A stretch of DNA of 64,000 nucleotides from JAFEBO01 sp050730655. Its GTDB lineage: Bacteria > Planctomycetota > Phycisphaerae > Phycisphaerales > UBA1924. The DNA lies in contig JBOHNL010000014.1 of NCBI GenBank assembly GCA_050730655.1, positions 434,001-498,000 on the forward strand, given 5' to 3'. The first letter of the stretch is position 1, and each line of letters opens with the position of its first letter. Below the pieces are notes generated by a model. It had not been told where the DNA came from. It did no database searches and saw nothing but the letters and a program-made list of their open reading frames with translations. Positions 49,947 to 58,729 of this stretch are shown here, piece by piece. The translations under genes and the position numbers were made by a program.

Positions 49947-51851
49947 TTAGGCGTTCGCTGCTTCGGCCTTGTCGCGGGTCTGACGCTCCGACCGCTTTCG
50001 CATGGATTCGTCGAGAACTTTTTTGCGAATGCGGATGCTGCCGGGCGTGACTTCGACCAGTTCGTCGTCCTCGATGTATTCGAGGGCGTATTCGAGCGTG
50101 TTCTTGCGGGCGGCCTTGAGGACGACCGTTGCTTCCTTGCCGGACACGCGCATGTTGGTCAGGTGCTTCATGCGGGTGACGTTGATGACAAGGTCGTTGT
50201 CGCGATTGTGCTCGCCGATGACCTGGCCGGCGTAGACCTTTTCCTGCGGAACGACGAACATGATGCCGCGGTCGGCGAGCTGCTGGAGGGCGTAGGTGGT
50301 GATCGCGCCGCTCTCGAGGCTGATGAGGACGCCCATGGCGCGATGGCTCATTTCGCCACTGACTGGCGCGAACTTGAGGAACGAGTGCGTCATGATGCCC
50401 TCGCCCTGTGTGGCGGTGAGGACGCGTCCACGCATGCCGATGAGGGAGCGCGACGGGATCTCGAACTTCAGGTGCGTCAGGTCGTTGCCGCGGGGTTCCA
50501 TCTTCTTGAGTTCGCCCTTGCGGCCACCGACGAGTTCCATGATGGAACCGACGGAGGAGTTGGGCGAGTCGATGACGAGTTCTTCGACGGGCTCGTGCGG
50601 CACGCCGTCGATCTCGCGAACGATGACTTCGGGCTTGCCGACGGAGAGTTCAAAGCCTTCGCGACGCATGTTCTCGATGAGAATGCCCAGGCTGAGAACG
50701 CCTCGGCCGGAGACCATGAATTCGTCGGCGGTTCGGCCCTGTTCGACGCGCATCGCGACGTTGCGCTCGAGCTCTTTGAAGAGGCGCTCGCGGATCTGGC
50801 GGCTGGTGACGTACGAGCCTTCCTGTCCGGCGAAGGGCGAATCGTTGATGCGGAAGAGCATCGTCATCGTCGGCTCGTCGATCGTGACGGGAGGCAGCGC
50901 GATTGCGTTTTCCGGATCGGCGACGGTGTCGCCGATGTCGACGCTTTCAAGTCCGATCAGAGCGCACAAGTCGCCCGCTTCGATCGTGTTTACTTCGCTG
51001 CGCTTCAGGCCTTCGAACTGCATGAGCTTGGCGACTTTGGTGTTGACGCGTTTGCCGTCGCGCTTGAGTACGGCGACCTGCTGGCCGGCCTTGATCTTGC
51101 CGCAGAAAATGCGACCGATGCCGATGCGTCCGACGTAATCGTTGTAATCGAGGTTTGTGATCAGCACCTGAAGCGGCTTGTCGATTTCGGCGCGGGGCGG
51201 CGGAACGTGCTTGACGATCGCTTCGAAGATGTCGCGCAGATCGGTCGGCTTGGCTGAGCCTTCGGGGAGCGGCCAGACGTTGGACGCCCAGCCGTCGCGG
51301 CCGGCGCAGTAGACGGTGGGGAAGTCGAGCGCGAGCTCTTCAGCGCCGAGTTCAACGAAGAGATCGAAGACCTCGTGCATGACGTCCATCGGGCGACCGT
51401 CGGCGCGGTCGATCTTGTTCACGATCACGACCGGCTTGAGACCGGCTTCGAGAGCCTTGGTCAGTACGAACTTGGTCTGGGGCATCGGGCCGTCGAAGGA
51501 ATCGACGAGAAGACAGACGCCGTCGGCCATGCGGAGCACGCGCTCGACTTCGCCACCGAAGTCGGCGTGGCCCGGGGTATCGATGATGTTGATGCGGTAG
51601 GTGATGCCGTCGAGGGCGGTGTACTGAACCGCGCAGTTTTTGGAGAGGATGGTGATGCCGCGCTCGCGTTCGAGCGGGTTCGAATCCATGATCAGGCCGT
51701 GCTGGCCGCCCTCGAGCTTCTCGAGCTCGCCCGAGCGGAAGTTGCCCGATTGCTTGAGCAGGTTGTCGACCAACGTGGTTTTGCCATGGTCGACGTGGGC
51801 GATGATGGCGACGTTTCGGATAAGAGGATTGACGGGAATAGTGGTGGTCAT
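49947..51851 (-). CDS. typA: Ribosome-associated GTPase TypA/BipA
   Basis: 634 residues from the ATG at 51851. G motifs are intact: AIIAHVDHGKTTLVDNLLKQ (G1), RGITI (G2), IDTPGHADFGGEVERVLRMADG (G3), VNKIDRADGRP (G4). The later domains match EF-G-like TypA, including GRGVLSLGILIENMRREGFELSVGKPEVI. It binds the 70S ribosome and supports assembly and stress responses. The C-terminal segment ends RKKVLDESMRKRSERQTRDK. Confidence 0.94.
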   Translation of the reverse strand: MTTTIPVNPLIRNVAIIAHVDHGKTTLVDNLLKQSGNFRSGELEKLEGGQHGLIMDSNPLERERGITILSKNCAVQYTALDGITYRINIIDTPGHADFGGEVERVLRMADGVCLLVDSFDGPMPQTKFVLTKALEAGLKPVVIVNKIDRADGRPMDVMHEVFDLFVELGAEELALDFPTVYCAGRDGWASNVWPLPEGSAKPTDLRDIFEAIVKHVPPPRAEIDKPLQVLITNLDYNDYVGRIGIGRIFCGKIKAGQQVAVLKRDGKRVNTKVAKLMQFEGLKRSEVNTIEAGDLCALIGLESVDIGDTVADPENAIALPPVTIDEPTMTMLFRINDSPFAGQEGSYVTSRQIRERLFKELERNVAMRVEQGRTADEFMVSGRGVLSLGILIENMRREGFELSVGKPEVIVREIDGVPHEPVEELVIDSPNSSVGSIMELVGGRKGELKKMEPRGNDLTHLKFEIPSRSLIGMRGRVLTATQGEGIMTHSFLKFAPVSGEMSHRAMGVLISLESGAITTYALQQLADRGIMFVVPQEKVYAGQVIGEHNRDNDLVINVTRMKHLTNMRVSGKEATVVLKAARKNTLEYALEYIEDDELVEVTPGSIRIRKKVLDESMRKRSERQTRDKAEAANA

Positions 51852-52033
51852 GGGACGTCGTAATCGGAAGGGCGAGGAAAACAGGGAGGGCATGGGCGGG
51901 GCTGGATTTCCAACTCCGTCCGCGGCAATGGTTTACAAACAGTTGGACGGACGGCAGCGACGCCCGAACGGATTCATTCTAGGAGGGAAAGGCGCGCCGG
52001 ACGAACTTTGTCAGGTATGTCCTTGGCCGAACG

Positions 52034-52888
52034 CTACTTGGGAGATCCCGCCCCGGTGACCGGGACGTAGGTGCCCTCTTTGTCGTACCAGCCGGTGACC
52101 GCTGCGGTCTGGTAGACATCGCTCCGGCGGGATTTGCCGCCGTTGTACATCGCATTGGGCTGCGTGTTCCATTCGAGAACCGCGGCGCGCGTGTGACGCG
52201 ATGGGGCGGGCGTGCGGTCGGGGCCGGGATTGACGACGCACAGGCCGGAACGCTCGATGCGGACGGCACCGGTGCCGGCCATCTGATTGGCGAGTTGGCG
52301 CGGGTCGGCGTCGTTTGCGGAGGTAATCGAATCAATATCGGGAAGCTGAGACGACTCGGCGACCGGGGCGATGACGTATGAGATAGGGGAGTGCTGCGGA
52401 GAATCTTGGGCGAGCGTCATGCCGGTGATGTTTCGGATTGCTTCTCGTGCGTCGCCGAGCAGATCGGGCAGCTTTGTCGACTGCGCGAGCGACTGAAGCG
52501 GCGGGGGCGAGTGGAGACCTGCGAGCGTGATCCAAATCGTGCCGGCGCCGATCGCAAGCGACGCGGCAAGGCCGATTCCAAACCCTGCGAACGAAGAACG
52601 CTTCTTTGATTGGGCAGGGAGGAACACAGGGCGATTCTGAAGATCGGCGAGGATCTTTGCGCTCAGATCAACTGCGCCGGCGGGCTGCATGAGAATGCCA
52701 TCAAGCTGGCGGAACTCTTCGAATTCCTGGCGGAGCTGCGCATCGCGAGCGAGCAGGGCGCGAAGCCGGGGCGAATCCTCGGAAATCTCGCGATCGAGGC
52801 AGGCCTGGATCAACTTGCGACCTTCGAGGCGCAGCGCGTGGGCCTCGAAGGTCTGGAAGGAGTCAGAATTGGGAGGGCGCGAGCTCAC
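52034..52888 (-). CDS. Probable anti-sigma factor (membrane protein)
   Basis: 284 residues; its ATG overlaps the sigma gene stop by four bases (ATGA). The N-terminal 90 residues are helical and resemble anti-sigma domains (RKLIQACLDREISEDSPRLRALLARDAQLRQEFEEF). A single membrane segment lies at about residues 98-122 (FGIGLAASLAIGAGTIWITLA), and a long Pro/Ser-rich C-terminal part follows outside. No zinc HxxxCxxC site. Inference from coupling with the ECF sigma gene and domain order. Confidence 0.7.
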   Translation of the reverse strand: MSSRPPNSDSFQTFEAHALRLEGRKLIQACLDREISEDSPRLRALLARDAQLRQEFEEFRQLDGILMQPAGAVDLSAKILADLQNRPVFLPAQSKKRSSFAGFGIGLAASLAIGAGTIWITLAGLHSPPPLQSLAQSTKLPDLLGDAREAIRNITGMTLAQDSPQHSPISYVIAPVAESSQLPDIDSITSANDADPRQLANQMAGTGAVRIERSGLCVVNPGPDRTPAPSRHTRAAVLEWNTQPNAMYNGGKSRRSDVYQTAAVTGWYDKEGTYVPVTGAGSPK

Positions 52889-53529
52889 GACTGCGCTTCT
52901 CCGGGGCTGAGCGCGACGGCGCGGCGAGCAAACAATGGCAACGAGCCCGCGGGCTCTTCGATCGCAACAACATCGCCCACGCCACGAACCAGTTCAGAGC
53001 GAAGGCGCTGGCGGCCACGATGGAGGTGGCTCTTCACCGTGCCCTCGGGCAATTCCATGTGTTCGGAGATGAGGCGGATCGGCCACTCAAGCTGGTGGAA
53101 GAGAACGATCGCCTCGCGCTGTTCGGTCGAGAGCAGGAGGAGCGCGCTCTGGATCGCGTCGCGGGCCATGCCTCGTTGTTCGGCGTCTTTACCAATTGAG
53201 CCGGCACGGTCGTCTTTTCGCGCGGCCCAGATATCGCTCGCGTCGCCCGCGCTCGAAGGGCGCTTCTTTTCGCACATGTTCAGCCACACGCGCCGCGCGA
53301 TGGTGAAAAGCCACGTCGAGAAGCGAAAGTTCTCGTTGAAGTTGTGCAGGCTCGAGAGCACGCGAAGGAACGCCTCCTGGGTCACGTCTTCGGCGACGTC
53401 CCATCGGCCGCACATGCGATAGATGTACGCATGCACGCCGGACTGATGGCGGCGAATGAGAGCCTCCGAGGCGGATAAATCGCCACGTGCCGCACGCCGC
53501 ACCAGTTGGAGCTCTTGGAGCTTCTGCAT
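52885..53529 (-). CDS. ECF-type RNA polymerase sigma factor
   Basis: 214 residues from the ATG at 53529 (MQKLQELQLVRRAARGD). Sigma-2 region: ALIRRHQSGVHAYIYRMCGRWDVAEDVTQEAFLRVLSSLHNFNENFRFSTWLFTIARRVWLNMCEKKRP; sigma-4 region: ALLLLSTEQREAIVLFHQLEWPIRLISEHMELPEGTVKSHLHRGRQRLRSEL. It directs RNA polymerase to stress-type promoters. It overlaps the anti-sigma gene by four bases. The target promoters are unknown. The upstream 332 bases hold the 27-base repeat copy 2. Confidence 0.93.
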   Translation of the reverse strand: MQKLQELQLVRRAARGDLSASEALIRRHQSGVHAYIYRMCGRWDVAEDVTQEAFLRVLSSLHNFNENFRFSTWLFTIARRVWLNMCEKKRPSSAGDASDIWAARKDDRAGSIGKDAEQRGMARDAIQSALLLLSTEQREAIVLFHQLEWPIRLISEHMELPEGTVKSHLHRGRQRLRSELVRGVGDVVAIEEPAGSLPLFARRAVALSPGEAQS

Positions 53530-53861
53530 GGTTTTGCTCCGAACTGGTACTCGGCTTACCTCGGAATGGTTCCGGGGTTGCAGAAATACGTGCTCGGAGT
53601 CCTCCTTCATAGACCCGCTGGGGCAGCGGGGGTTCCCACTGGGTGTATGGATTCACCAGATCGGGGTTTCAGGCAGGGGAGAAATCGATTTTCGTTGCAG
53701 ATTGGGCGGGAGCGTGTGGCCACGAGGTCGGTTTTTAGGGACTTTCGCCGAATTCGAGGACATCCTGTCGGGCGAATCAAAGCTTGAGCTGGTAGGCGAT
53801 CTGCACGCTCTGACTTTGTGCCCCTCGCCGCCACTGCTCTGGAGAGCAGTGCCACCAACGG
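53530..53861. other. Intergenic region upstream of the ECF sigma gene
   Basis: 332 bases with no credible gene. The promoter of the sigma factor gene should be in the part nearest 53530. The 27-base repeat copy 2 lies at 53832-53858, close to the end of the thioredoxin-like gene. I saw nothing else of note. Confidence 0.4.
53832..53858 (-). repeat. 27-base hairpin repeat, copy 2
   Basis: CACTGCTC (53832-53839), loop TGGA, GAGCAGTG (53844-53851); on the minus strand the 27 bases read exactly as copy 1 at 22881. It lies four bases beyond the end of the thioredoxin-like gene and may act as its RNA 3' end. Confidence 0.8.
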
Positions 53862-54458
53862 CTAATCGTTGTGGCGCTGGCGGAGCTTGGGCGACAGACG
53901 CAGCAGCAGGTGGACTCGCTCCAGTTCGTTCAGCCAGTCCTGACGGGTGTCAGCGATTTCGTCAGCGGGGACAGGCGCGCCGGGAAGCGGGCAGGACGAG
54001 CCCAGTGCCTTCGCGGCGATTGCCCGGTAACGCGTCAGAGAGCGGTCGCCCATGATGCTGACGAAATCGAGATCTTCGTTGAGGAAGATGACGGTGGGGA
54101 CGCGCAGGCCGCCGCAGATCTTTGCGGCCTCGGAGAGTTCGGAAGCTTCGTCGCGGTCGACGAAGCGGAGTTCGATCTGGCCTCCAGCGGAAACGGGGGA
54201 GACTTCGGCGAGCTGCTGAAAGAGCGGACATTGATGGACGCAGTCGCCGCACCAGGTGCCGCTGAGGACGAGGATGTTGATGCGCCGGGTGAAAGACTTG
54301 ATGAGCGCAGTCTGCGTCGGAGTGAGGGGCGCGTGCTCTCGGCTCAGTTGATCGAAGTGATTCCAGGATTGCTGCTGGTGATGGGTGCCGGTCGCGACAT
54401 AGGCGGAGTACGCAACGGCTTGGTCGAAAGAGGACTTCAGGAGCGATTGGTTGATCAT
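53862..54458 (-). CDS. Thioredoxin-fold protein with CGDC site
   Basis: 198 residues from the ATG at 54458. A helical start is followed by the thioredoxin fold: RRINILVLSGTWCGDCVHQCPLFQQLAEV, with a CGDC active site, IELRFVDRDEASELSEAAKICGGLRVPTVIFLNEDLDFVSIMGDRSLTRYR. No signal peptide, so cytoplasmic. The CGDC motif (rather than CGPC) matches the thioredoxin family subgroup of bacillithiol- or redox-linked uncharacterised proteins. The redox partner is unknown. Confidence 0.85.
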   Translation of the reverse strand: MINQSLLKSSFDQAVAYSAYVATGTHHQQQSWNHFDQLSREHAPLTPTQTALIKSFTRRINILVLSGTWCGDCVHQCPLFQQLAEVSPVSAGGQIELRFVDRDEASELSEAAKICGGLRVPTVIFLNEDLDFVSIMGDRSLTRYRAIAAKALGSSCPLPGAPVPADEIADTRQDWLNELERVHLLLRLSPKLRQRHND

Positions 54459-54633
54459 GGTGTGGGTTGTCAAAATACGGGGAGATCGATCTGTGCAACT
54501 GGGATGATCCAAGTCGGAACAAGTAACGCCAAAAGCGGGAGGGTGCTTGAGGATTTCGGGGAGTCAATGGGGACAATGGCTCTCACCGTGGCGGCTGCCA
54601 CTGCGTGACGATGCCGGAGTTGAGCAGGAATTG

Positions 54634-55662
54634 ATGCCGATGCGAGCGCAGCCGTCGGGCGCTGCGCGGCTCGACCGTGTGCGCGACAAGGCTCATCTTG
54701 TCTACGGCAGCATCACAAACTTCAAGACCATGATGATTCGGATGGTGGTGCTCATCATCCCAATGGCGATCGCGGTTCCGTTTCTGATGCTGTGGTTGAA
54801 GCCGATGGGCGTGCCGCTTCCGGTGATTGCGGGGATGGCGGGTACGGTTCTGATGGTGGCCGCGCTGTTCCTGACGAAGCGTGACTTCCGCAAGCTTGCG
54901 CCGCGCGCGGGAGAGATGGCGGACGCGTATCTCGACGAGGGGATTTGCCCGTGCTGCGCATACAACCTGGCGGGTGTTGTGCGCGCGGCGGATTCGTCTC
55001 ACGCTGAAACTGGTCCACAGCTTGTGCAATGCACCGAGTGCGGCGCATCGTGGTCACGGACTCGCATTCGCAACGCGCAAGACGATGAAACCGCCGACGC
55101 GCGTGAGAAGCTAACAGTGCACACGTTTCTTCGTGCACAGGCGATGCTTTACAGCTCGATGGAGCACAAGGACGACGCTGGGAGAAGCATCTCGCTCGCG
55201 CGATATTCGGATCTCAAATTTCTGCGTCAGGCAGCGAGCGGGACGTATCTTCAACGACTGACGGAATGCATCGCGGCGCTTCGCTTCTGGGGGCTTTGGA
55301 AGCGGCTGCTGTTTGTCTCGATCATCCTGCCGGTGTCGGTCGGGATCATCGTTGATTTCGTGCAGCGGCCGCTGAGTGGGTTTGGTGTCATGCAGGGATT
55401 GCGGGCGATCGGGCTTGTGCTCTGGGTCATCGGCGCGATTGCGATCATCGGGAGCGACCTGGGGCGATCGGGCGCGAAGCGGGTGGAACTGCTGAAACAG
55501 AAAAGGATCTGCCCGGCGTGCGGCGCCGAACTCGACGCGGCGAACGGAAGCGATCCATCTGCCGTGACTTGCGCCGAATGCCGCGCGGTGTGGAACCTGG
55601 ATGTGAAGGAAGCCCAATCGACCGAACTCGCGGCCGATCCGCCGCGGGTTGAGGCTCGATAG
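54634..55662 (+). CDS. Zinc-ribbon membrane protein
   Basis: 342 residues from the ATG at 54634. Two membrane segments (MMIRMVVLIIPMAIAVPFLML, MGVPLPVIAGMAGTVLMVAALFL) come first; then a four-Cys ribbon CPCCAYNLAGVV...CTECGASW, a helical middle, two more membrane segments, and a second ribbon CPACGAELDAANGSDPSAVTCAECRAVW near the C-terminus. Two zinc ribbons and four membrane segments make it a larger version of the genes at 13637 and 14164. Function unknown. Confidence 0.7.
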   Translation: MPMRAQPSGAARLDRVRDKAHLVYGSITNFKTMMIRMVVLIIPMAIAVPFLMLWLKPMGVPLPVIAGMAGTVLMVAALFLTKRDFRKLAPRAGEMADAYLDEGICPCCAYNLAGVVRAADSSHAETGPQLVQCTECGASWSRTRIRNAQDDETADAREKLTVHTFLRAQAMLYSSMEHKDDAGRSISLARYSDLKFLRQAASGTYLQRLTECIAALRFWGLWKRLLFVSIILPVSVGIIVDFVQRPLSGFGVMQGLRAIGLVLWVIGAIAIIGSDLGRSGAKRVELLKQKRICPACGAELDAANGSDPSAVTCAECRAVWNLDVKEAQSTELAADPPRVEAR

Positions 55663-55720
55663 AATCGACCTTGGCGCGGCGTGAACGTCGCGATGCCTTG
55701 GAATGTTCATCGAGTAGCCC

Positions 55721-56752
55721 ATGTCGCAATTGTCGTTAGAAGAACAGAAGCAGAATTCGTCGTCGCGCCGGTTTATCAGCGAGTTTCGCGAGCCGCCGGA
55801 GCGGGTGAGCGGCGCGTTCTCGATCAGCAATGCGCAGATGGGCCAGACGCGGGCCGGGAAGTCGTACCTTCGCTGCATCATCGGCGACAAGACGGGCGAG
55901 ATGCCGGCGCGCATGTGGTCGATCGAAGAATCGCAGTTCAAGCGGCTGCCCACTGACGGCTTTGTAGTCATCGAGGGCGAGACGCAGGCGTATCAGGGCG
56001 AACTGCAGCTCATTATCCATTCGATCAACGCGGTCGAGCCGACGCCGGACCTGCTCCGCGATCTGCTGCCCTGCTCGAAGCGCGTGCCCGAAGACATGTT
56101 CGCCGAACTCAGCAAGCTGCTCGGAACGCTCGAACATCCGGCGATCAAGGCGCTGGCGCAGACGTATCTCGCCGACAAGTTCCTGATGGACGCGTTCAAG
56201 CAGTGCCCGGCTGCCAAAAGCATGCATCATGCCTATCTCGGTGGCTTGCTCGAGCACACGTTGAACCTATTGAACGTCGCTGATCGTGTTTGCCCGCTGT
56301 ATCCCAAGATCAATCGCGATCTGGTTGTGATGGGGCTCTTCCTACACGACCTCGGCAAGACGCGCGAACTAAGTTACGACAAGGCCTTTGCGTACACCGA
56401 TCGCGGCGAACTGATCGGCCACATCGTCGAAGGCGCGATCATGCTCCACGACAAGGCGCAGGTGATGATGCGTGAGAGCGGCCAGCGTTTGCCTCCGGGC
56501 GCGCTGACTGTGCTGCAGCACATCATCCTCAGCCACCACACATTGCCCGATCACGGCGCTGCGAAGATTCCCGCGACGCCCGAGGCGATTTTCGTTGCGA
56601 TGCTCGACAACCTCGACGCGAAGACGACCATTGCTATGAATGCCGCACGGCCCGAGCGCGCAGCAGAATTCAACATGGGCGGAAATTTCACAGAGAAGCA
56701 ATGGGCGCTTGAGAACGTGAAGCTCTTCAGGCCTGATGTGCTCAAGCAGTAG
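55721..56752 (+). CDS. OB-HD protein, YhaM-like 3'-5' exoribonuclease
   Basis: 343 residues. Residues 25-105 are an OB fold (RFISEFREPPERVSGAFSISNAQMGQTRAGKSYLRCIIGDKTGEMPARMW). The HD domain follows: GGLLEHTLNLLNVADRV, LVVMGLFLHDLGKTRELSYD, GHIVEGAIMLHDK, ILSHHTLPDHGAAKIPATPEAIFVAMLDNLDAK; the metal-binding His/Asp set (H...HD...H...D) is complete. B. subtilis YhaM with the same order is a 3'-5' exoribonuclease. The LonN-domain gene begins 12 bases after the stop. Confidence 0.88.
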   Translation: MSQLSLEEQKQNSSSRRFISEFREPPERVSGAFSISNAQMGQTRAGKSYLRCIIGDKTGEMPARMWSIEESQFKRLPTDGFVVIEGETQAYQGELQLIIHSINAVEPTPDLLRDLLPCSKRVPEDMFAELSKLLGTLEHPAIKALAQTYLADKFLMDAFKQCPAAKSMHHAYLGGLLEHTLNLLNVADRVCPLYPKINRDLVVMGLFLHDLGKTRELSYDKAFAYTDRGELIGHIVEGAIMLHDKAQVMMRESGQRLPPGALTVLQHIILSHHTLPDHGAAKIPATPEAIFVAMLDNLDAKTTIAMNAARPERAAEFNMGGNFTEKQWALENVKLFRPDVLKQ

Positions 56753-56764
56753 CCGGATGGCAAC

Positions 56765-57475
56765 ATGTCAACGGAAGATAACACGATCCAGGTGAACTTC
56801 TCGCGGGCGCTGCCGCTGTTCCCTCTGGATCAGGTGACGTTGTTGCCTCAGCAGGTGCTTCCGCTCCACATCTTTGAGCCGCGGTATCGCCAGATGGTGA
56901 GCGATGCGCTGGATGGCGCGGGCCAGATTGCGATGGCGGTTTTTCAGGGGAAGCGCTGGAAGCAGGAATATCACGGGCGGCCACCGGTGCGTCCTGCTGT
57001 GTGTGTTGGACACATCGCGCAGCACGAGAAACTTCCGGACGGCAGGTACAACCTGGTGTTGCGGGGAGTCTGCCGCGCGAAGATGCTGAAGGAAGTTGCG
57101 GCGCCCGAGGGTCGGCTTTATCGAGAGGCGATGCTCGAACCAATGGGGCTTTCGCAGGATGAGACGCCGCTGCTTACTCGGCTTCGGACGGCGCTCGAGA
57201 CGAGACTTGATCATGGAACGCTGAAGCGACTCGCACAGGCAGACACGCTGCTCGAATTCGTGCGCGATGACGACATCCCGACGACGGCGCTGCTCGAGTT
57301 GATTTCGTTCACGCTGGTTGAGGACAAAGAGAAGCGGTATCGCCTGCTTGAAGAGGCGGACGCGGATGCTCGGGCCAAGATTGTCGAAGTGGAACTTCAG
57401 CACCTCGACAGGCTGATCCGGATGGCGCTGCCGCAGGTGGGGGAGAACTATCCCCGCGGCTATTCGCCGAATTAA
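56765..57475 (+). CDS. LON N-terminal substrate-binding domain protein
   Basis: 236 residues. The body is a Lon N-domain without any ATPase or protease: LPLFPLDQVTLLPQQVLPLHIFEPRYRQMVSDAL, IAMAVFQGKRW, PAVCVGHIAQHEKLPDGRYNLVLRGVCRAKML. The C-terminal 100 residues are helical. Free-standing LonN proteins are common and their role is unclear; binding of hydrophobic polypeptide segments is likely. It is probably cotranscribed with the YhaM-like gene. Confidence 0.88.
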   Translation: MSTEDNTIQVNFSRALPLFPLDQVTLLPQQVLPLHIFEPRYRQMVSDALDGAGQIAMAVFQGKRWKQEYHGRPPVRPAVCVGHIAQHEKLPDGRYNLVLRGVCRAKMLKEVAAPEGRLYREAMLEPMGLSQDETPLLTRLRTALETRLDHGTLKRLAQADTLLEFVRDDDIPTTALLELISFTLVEDKEKRYRLLEEADADARAKIVEVELQHLDRLIRMALPQVGENYPRGYSPN

Positions 57476-57667
57476 AACCGGCAGCGCGTTTCCTCATTGG
57501 CGAGACCAAGAAGGCCGTCCGCGCGGGCAAAAGCGTCCGATAACACAATTCCAGATGTTTGGCAGAACTTGCTCTCCAAACCGCCGTATGTATAATGACG
57601 ACTAACATCACGGAATTGAACGTGGAGCGTTCGAACTCGTGAAAAGTCAGTCGTTTAGGAGCGAGTC

Positions 57668-57937
57668 ATGGTTACGGCGATGAGGGGTACGAGCCGGTCT
57701 GGTCGTTCGAAGCTGAGCGCGGCAGTGGTTGCCGGAGCGTTGATGCTCGGGGCCACAGGCTGCAACAACGCGCTCGAAGGCGGCTTGTCGGGCGCGGGGA
57801 TGGGAGCTCTCGCCGGCATGGCGATCGGCAGCGTGTTCGGCCAGATGGGCGCGGGGGCGGCGATCGGTGCCGCGGCGGGTGCATTGGGCGGCGTGGTGAT
57901 TGGCGACCAGAATCAGCGACGCGCCAACGGGATGTGA
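57668..57937 (+). CDS. Glycine-zipper lipoprotein
   Basis: 89 residues; ribosome binding site TAGGAG lies about six bases before the ATG. Signal peptide ends at LGATGC, a lipobox-like site, so it is probably a lipoprotein. The mature part is GGLSGAGMGALAGMAIGSVFGQMGAGAAIGAAAGALGGVVIGDQNQ, a Gly/Ala zipper like outer-membrane SlyB or YMGG-type proteins. It should sit in the outer membrane. Its stop is three bases from the stop of the minus-strand gene at 57941. Confidence 0.75.
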   Translation: MVTAMRGTSRSGRSKLSAAVVAGALMLGATGCNNALEGGLSGAGMGALAGMAIGSVFGQMGAGAAIGAAAGALGGVVIGDQNQRRANGM

Positions 57938-57940
57938 GTT

Positions 57941-58699
57941 TTAGAACGAGTACGGGTTTTCGGCGACCGCCCGGCGACGAGGCTCGGGCGCTGGTCCTTC
58001 ACGCGCTGCGTCGCGGCAGGCTTCGGCGAGGCGCTGGTGAAGCTTTTCGTGCTCGGGGATGGCGTCGAGGTAGAGCATGAGTTCATCGACGCGCCACGAG
58101 GCGGGCATGGTCGCGTTGACGCGCGCGATCGCGGCGTCGCCGAGTGCTTCTGCGGTTGAGGTGAACCACTCGACATCGGGCGGTGCGGAAGAGTTGTCGC
58201 GCGTCGGGCCGACGCCGGGTTGATCGTGCATCGAGACGACGCCGACGGGCGGCGCAACCTGAACGCGCACGGTCACGGTATCGATCAGTCCGCCTTTGGT
58301 GACGGCTGCGATGGGCCATTTGCCGGCGCGCGTCATCGGTTCGCGGCAGAGCAGAAGGGCGGGCATGGATTTCGAATCGGCGGTCTCGCGGATGTCGCGG
58401 GCCTCGATGGCGATCAGCGGCGGCTGGGCGAGGTAGAGGCCGGGCCGAAGTTCGGAAGGCTTTGGTCGCGAGGTGAGGATTGTGCGCGGGCCGGCGTCGC
58501 ACGCGATCTGCCGGATCTGGCGGCGGGCTTCCTGAAGCGGAAGCAGGATGCGGGCCATTCGTTCGAAGTCATCGGCCGAGCGTGCTCGCTCGAGCGCACG
58601 GATGGAAAGCTTGACGACGGAAAAATACTCGGTTTCTACCAGTGCCTGGCTGGCCTGTTCCATCAGGCGGTCGATCGGGTTGGAAACATCCTTGGCCAT
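57941..58699 (-). CDS. Hypothetical protein, unknown function
   Basis: 252 residues beginning MAKDVSNPIDRLMEQASQAL. The first 70 residues are helical (TEYFSVVKLSIRALERARSADDFERMARILLPLQEARRQIRQIA), and the rest is mixed, with PGLYLAQPPLIAIEARDIRETA and a Pro/Arg-rich end. No membrane segments. I do not recognise a family. It is 30 bases downstream of another unknown gene on the same strand, so the two may act together. Confidence 0.6.
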   Translation of the reverse strand: MAKDVSNPIDRLMEQASQALVETEYFSVVKLSIRALERARSADDFERMARILLPLQEARRQIRQIACDAGPRTILTSRPKPSELRPGLYLAQPPLIAIEARDIRETADSKSMPALLLCREPMTRAGKWPIAAVTKGGLIDTVTVRVQVAPPVGVVSMHDQPGVGPTRDNSSAPPDVEWFTSTAEALGDAAIARVNATMPASWRVDELMLYLDAIPEHEKLHQRLAEACRDAAREGPAPEPRRRAVAENPYSF

Positions 58700-58729
58700 G
58701 GGTAGAAATGCGTTGATCGTTGTAGATTC

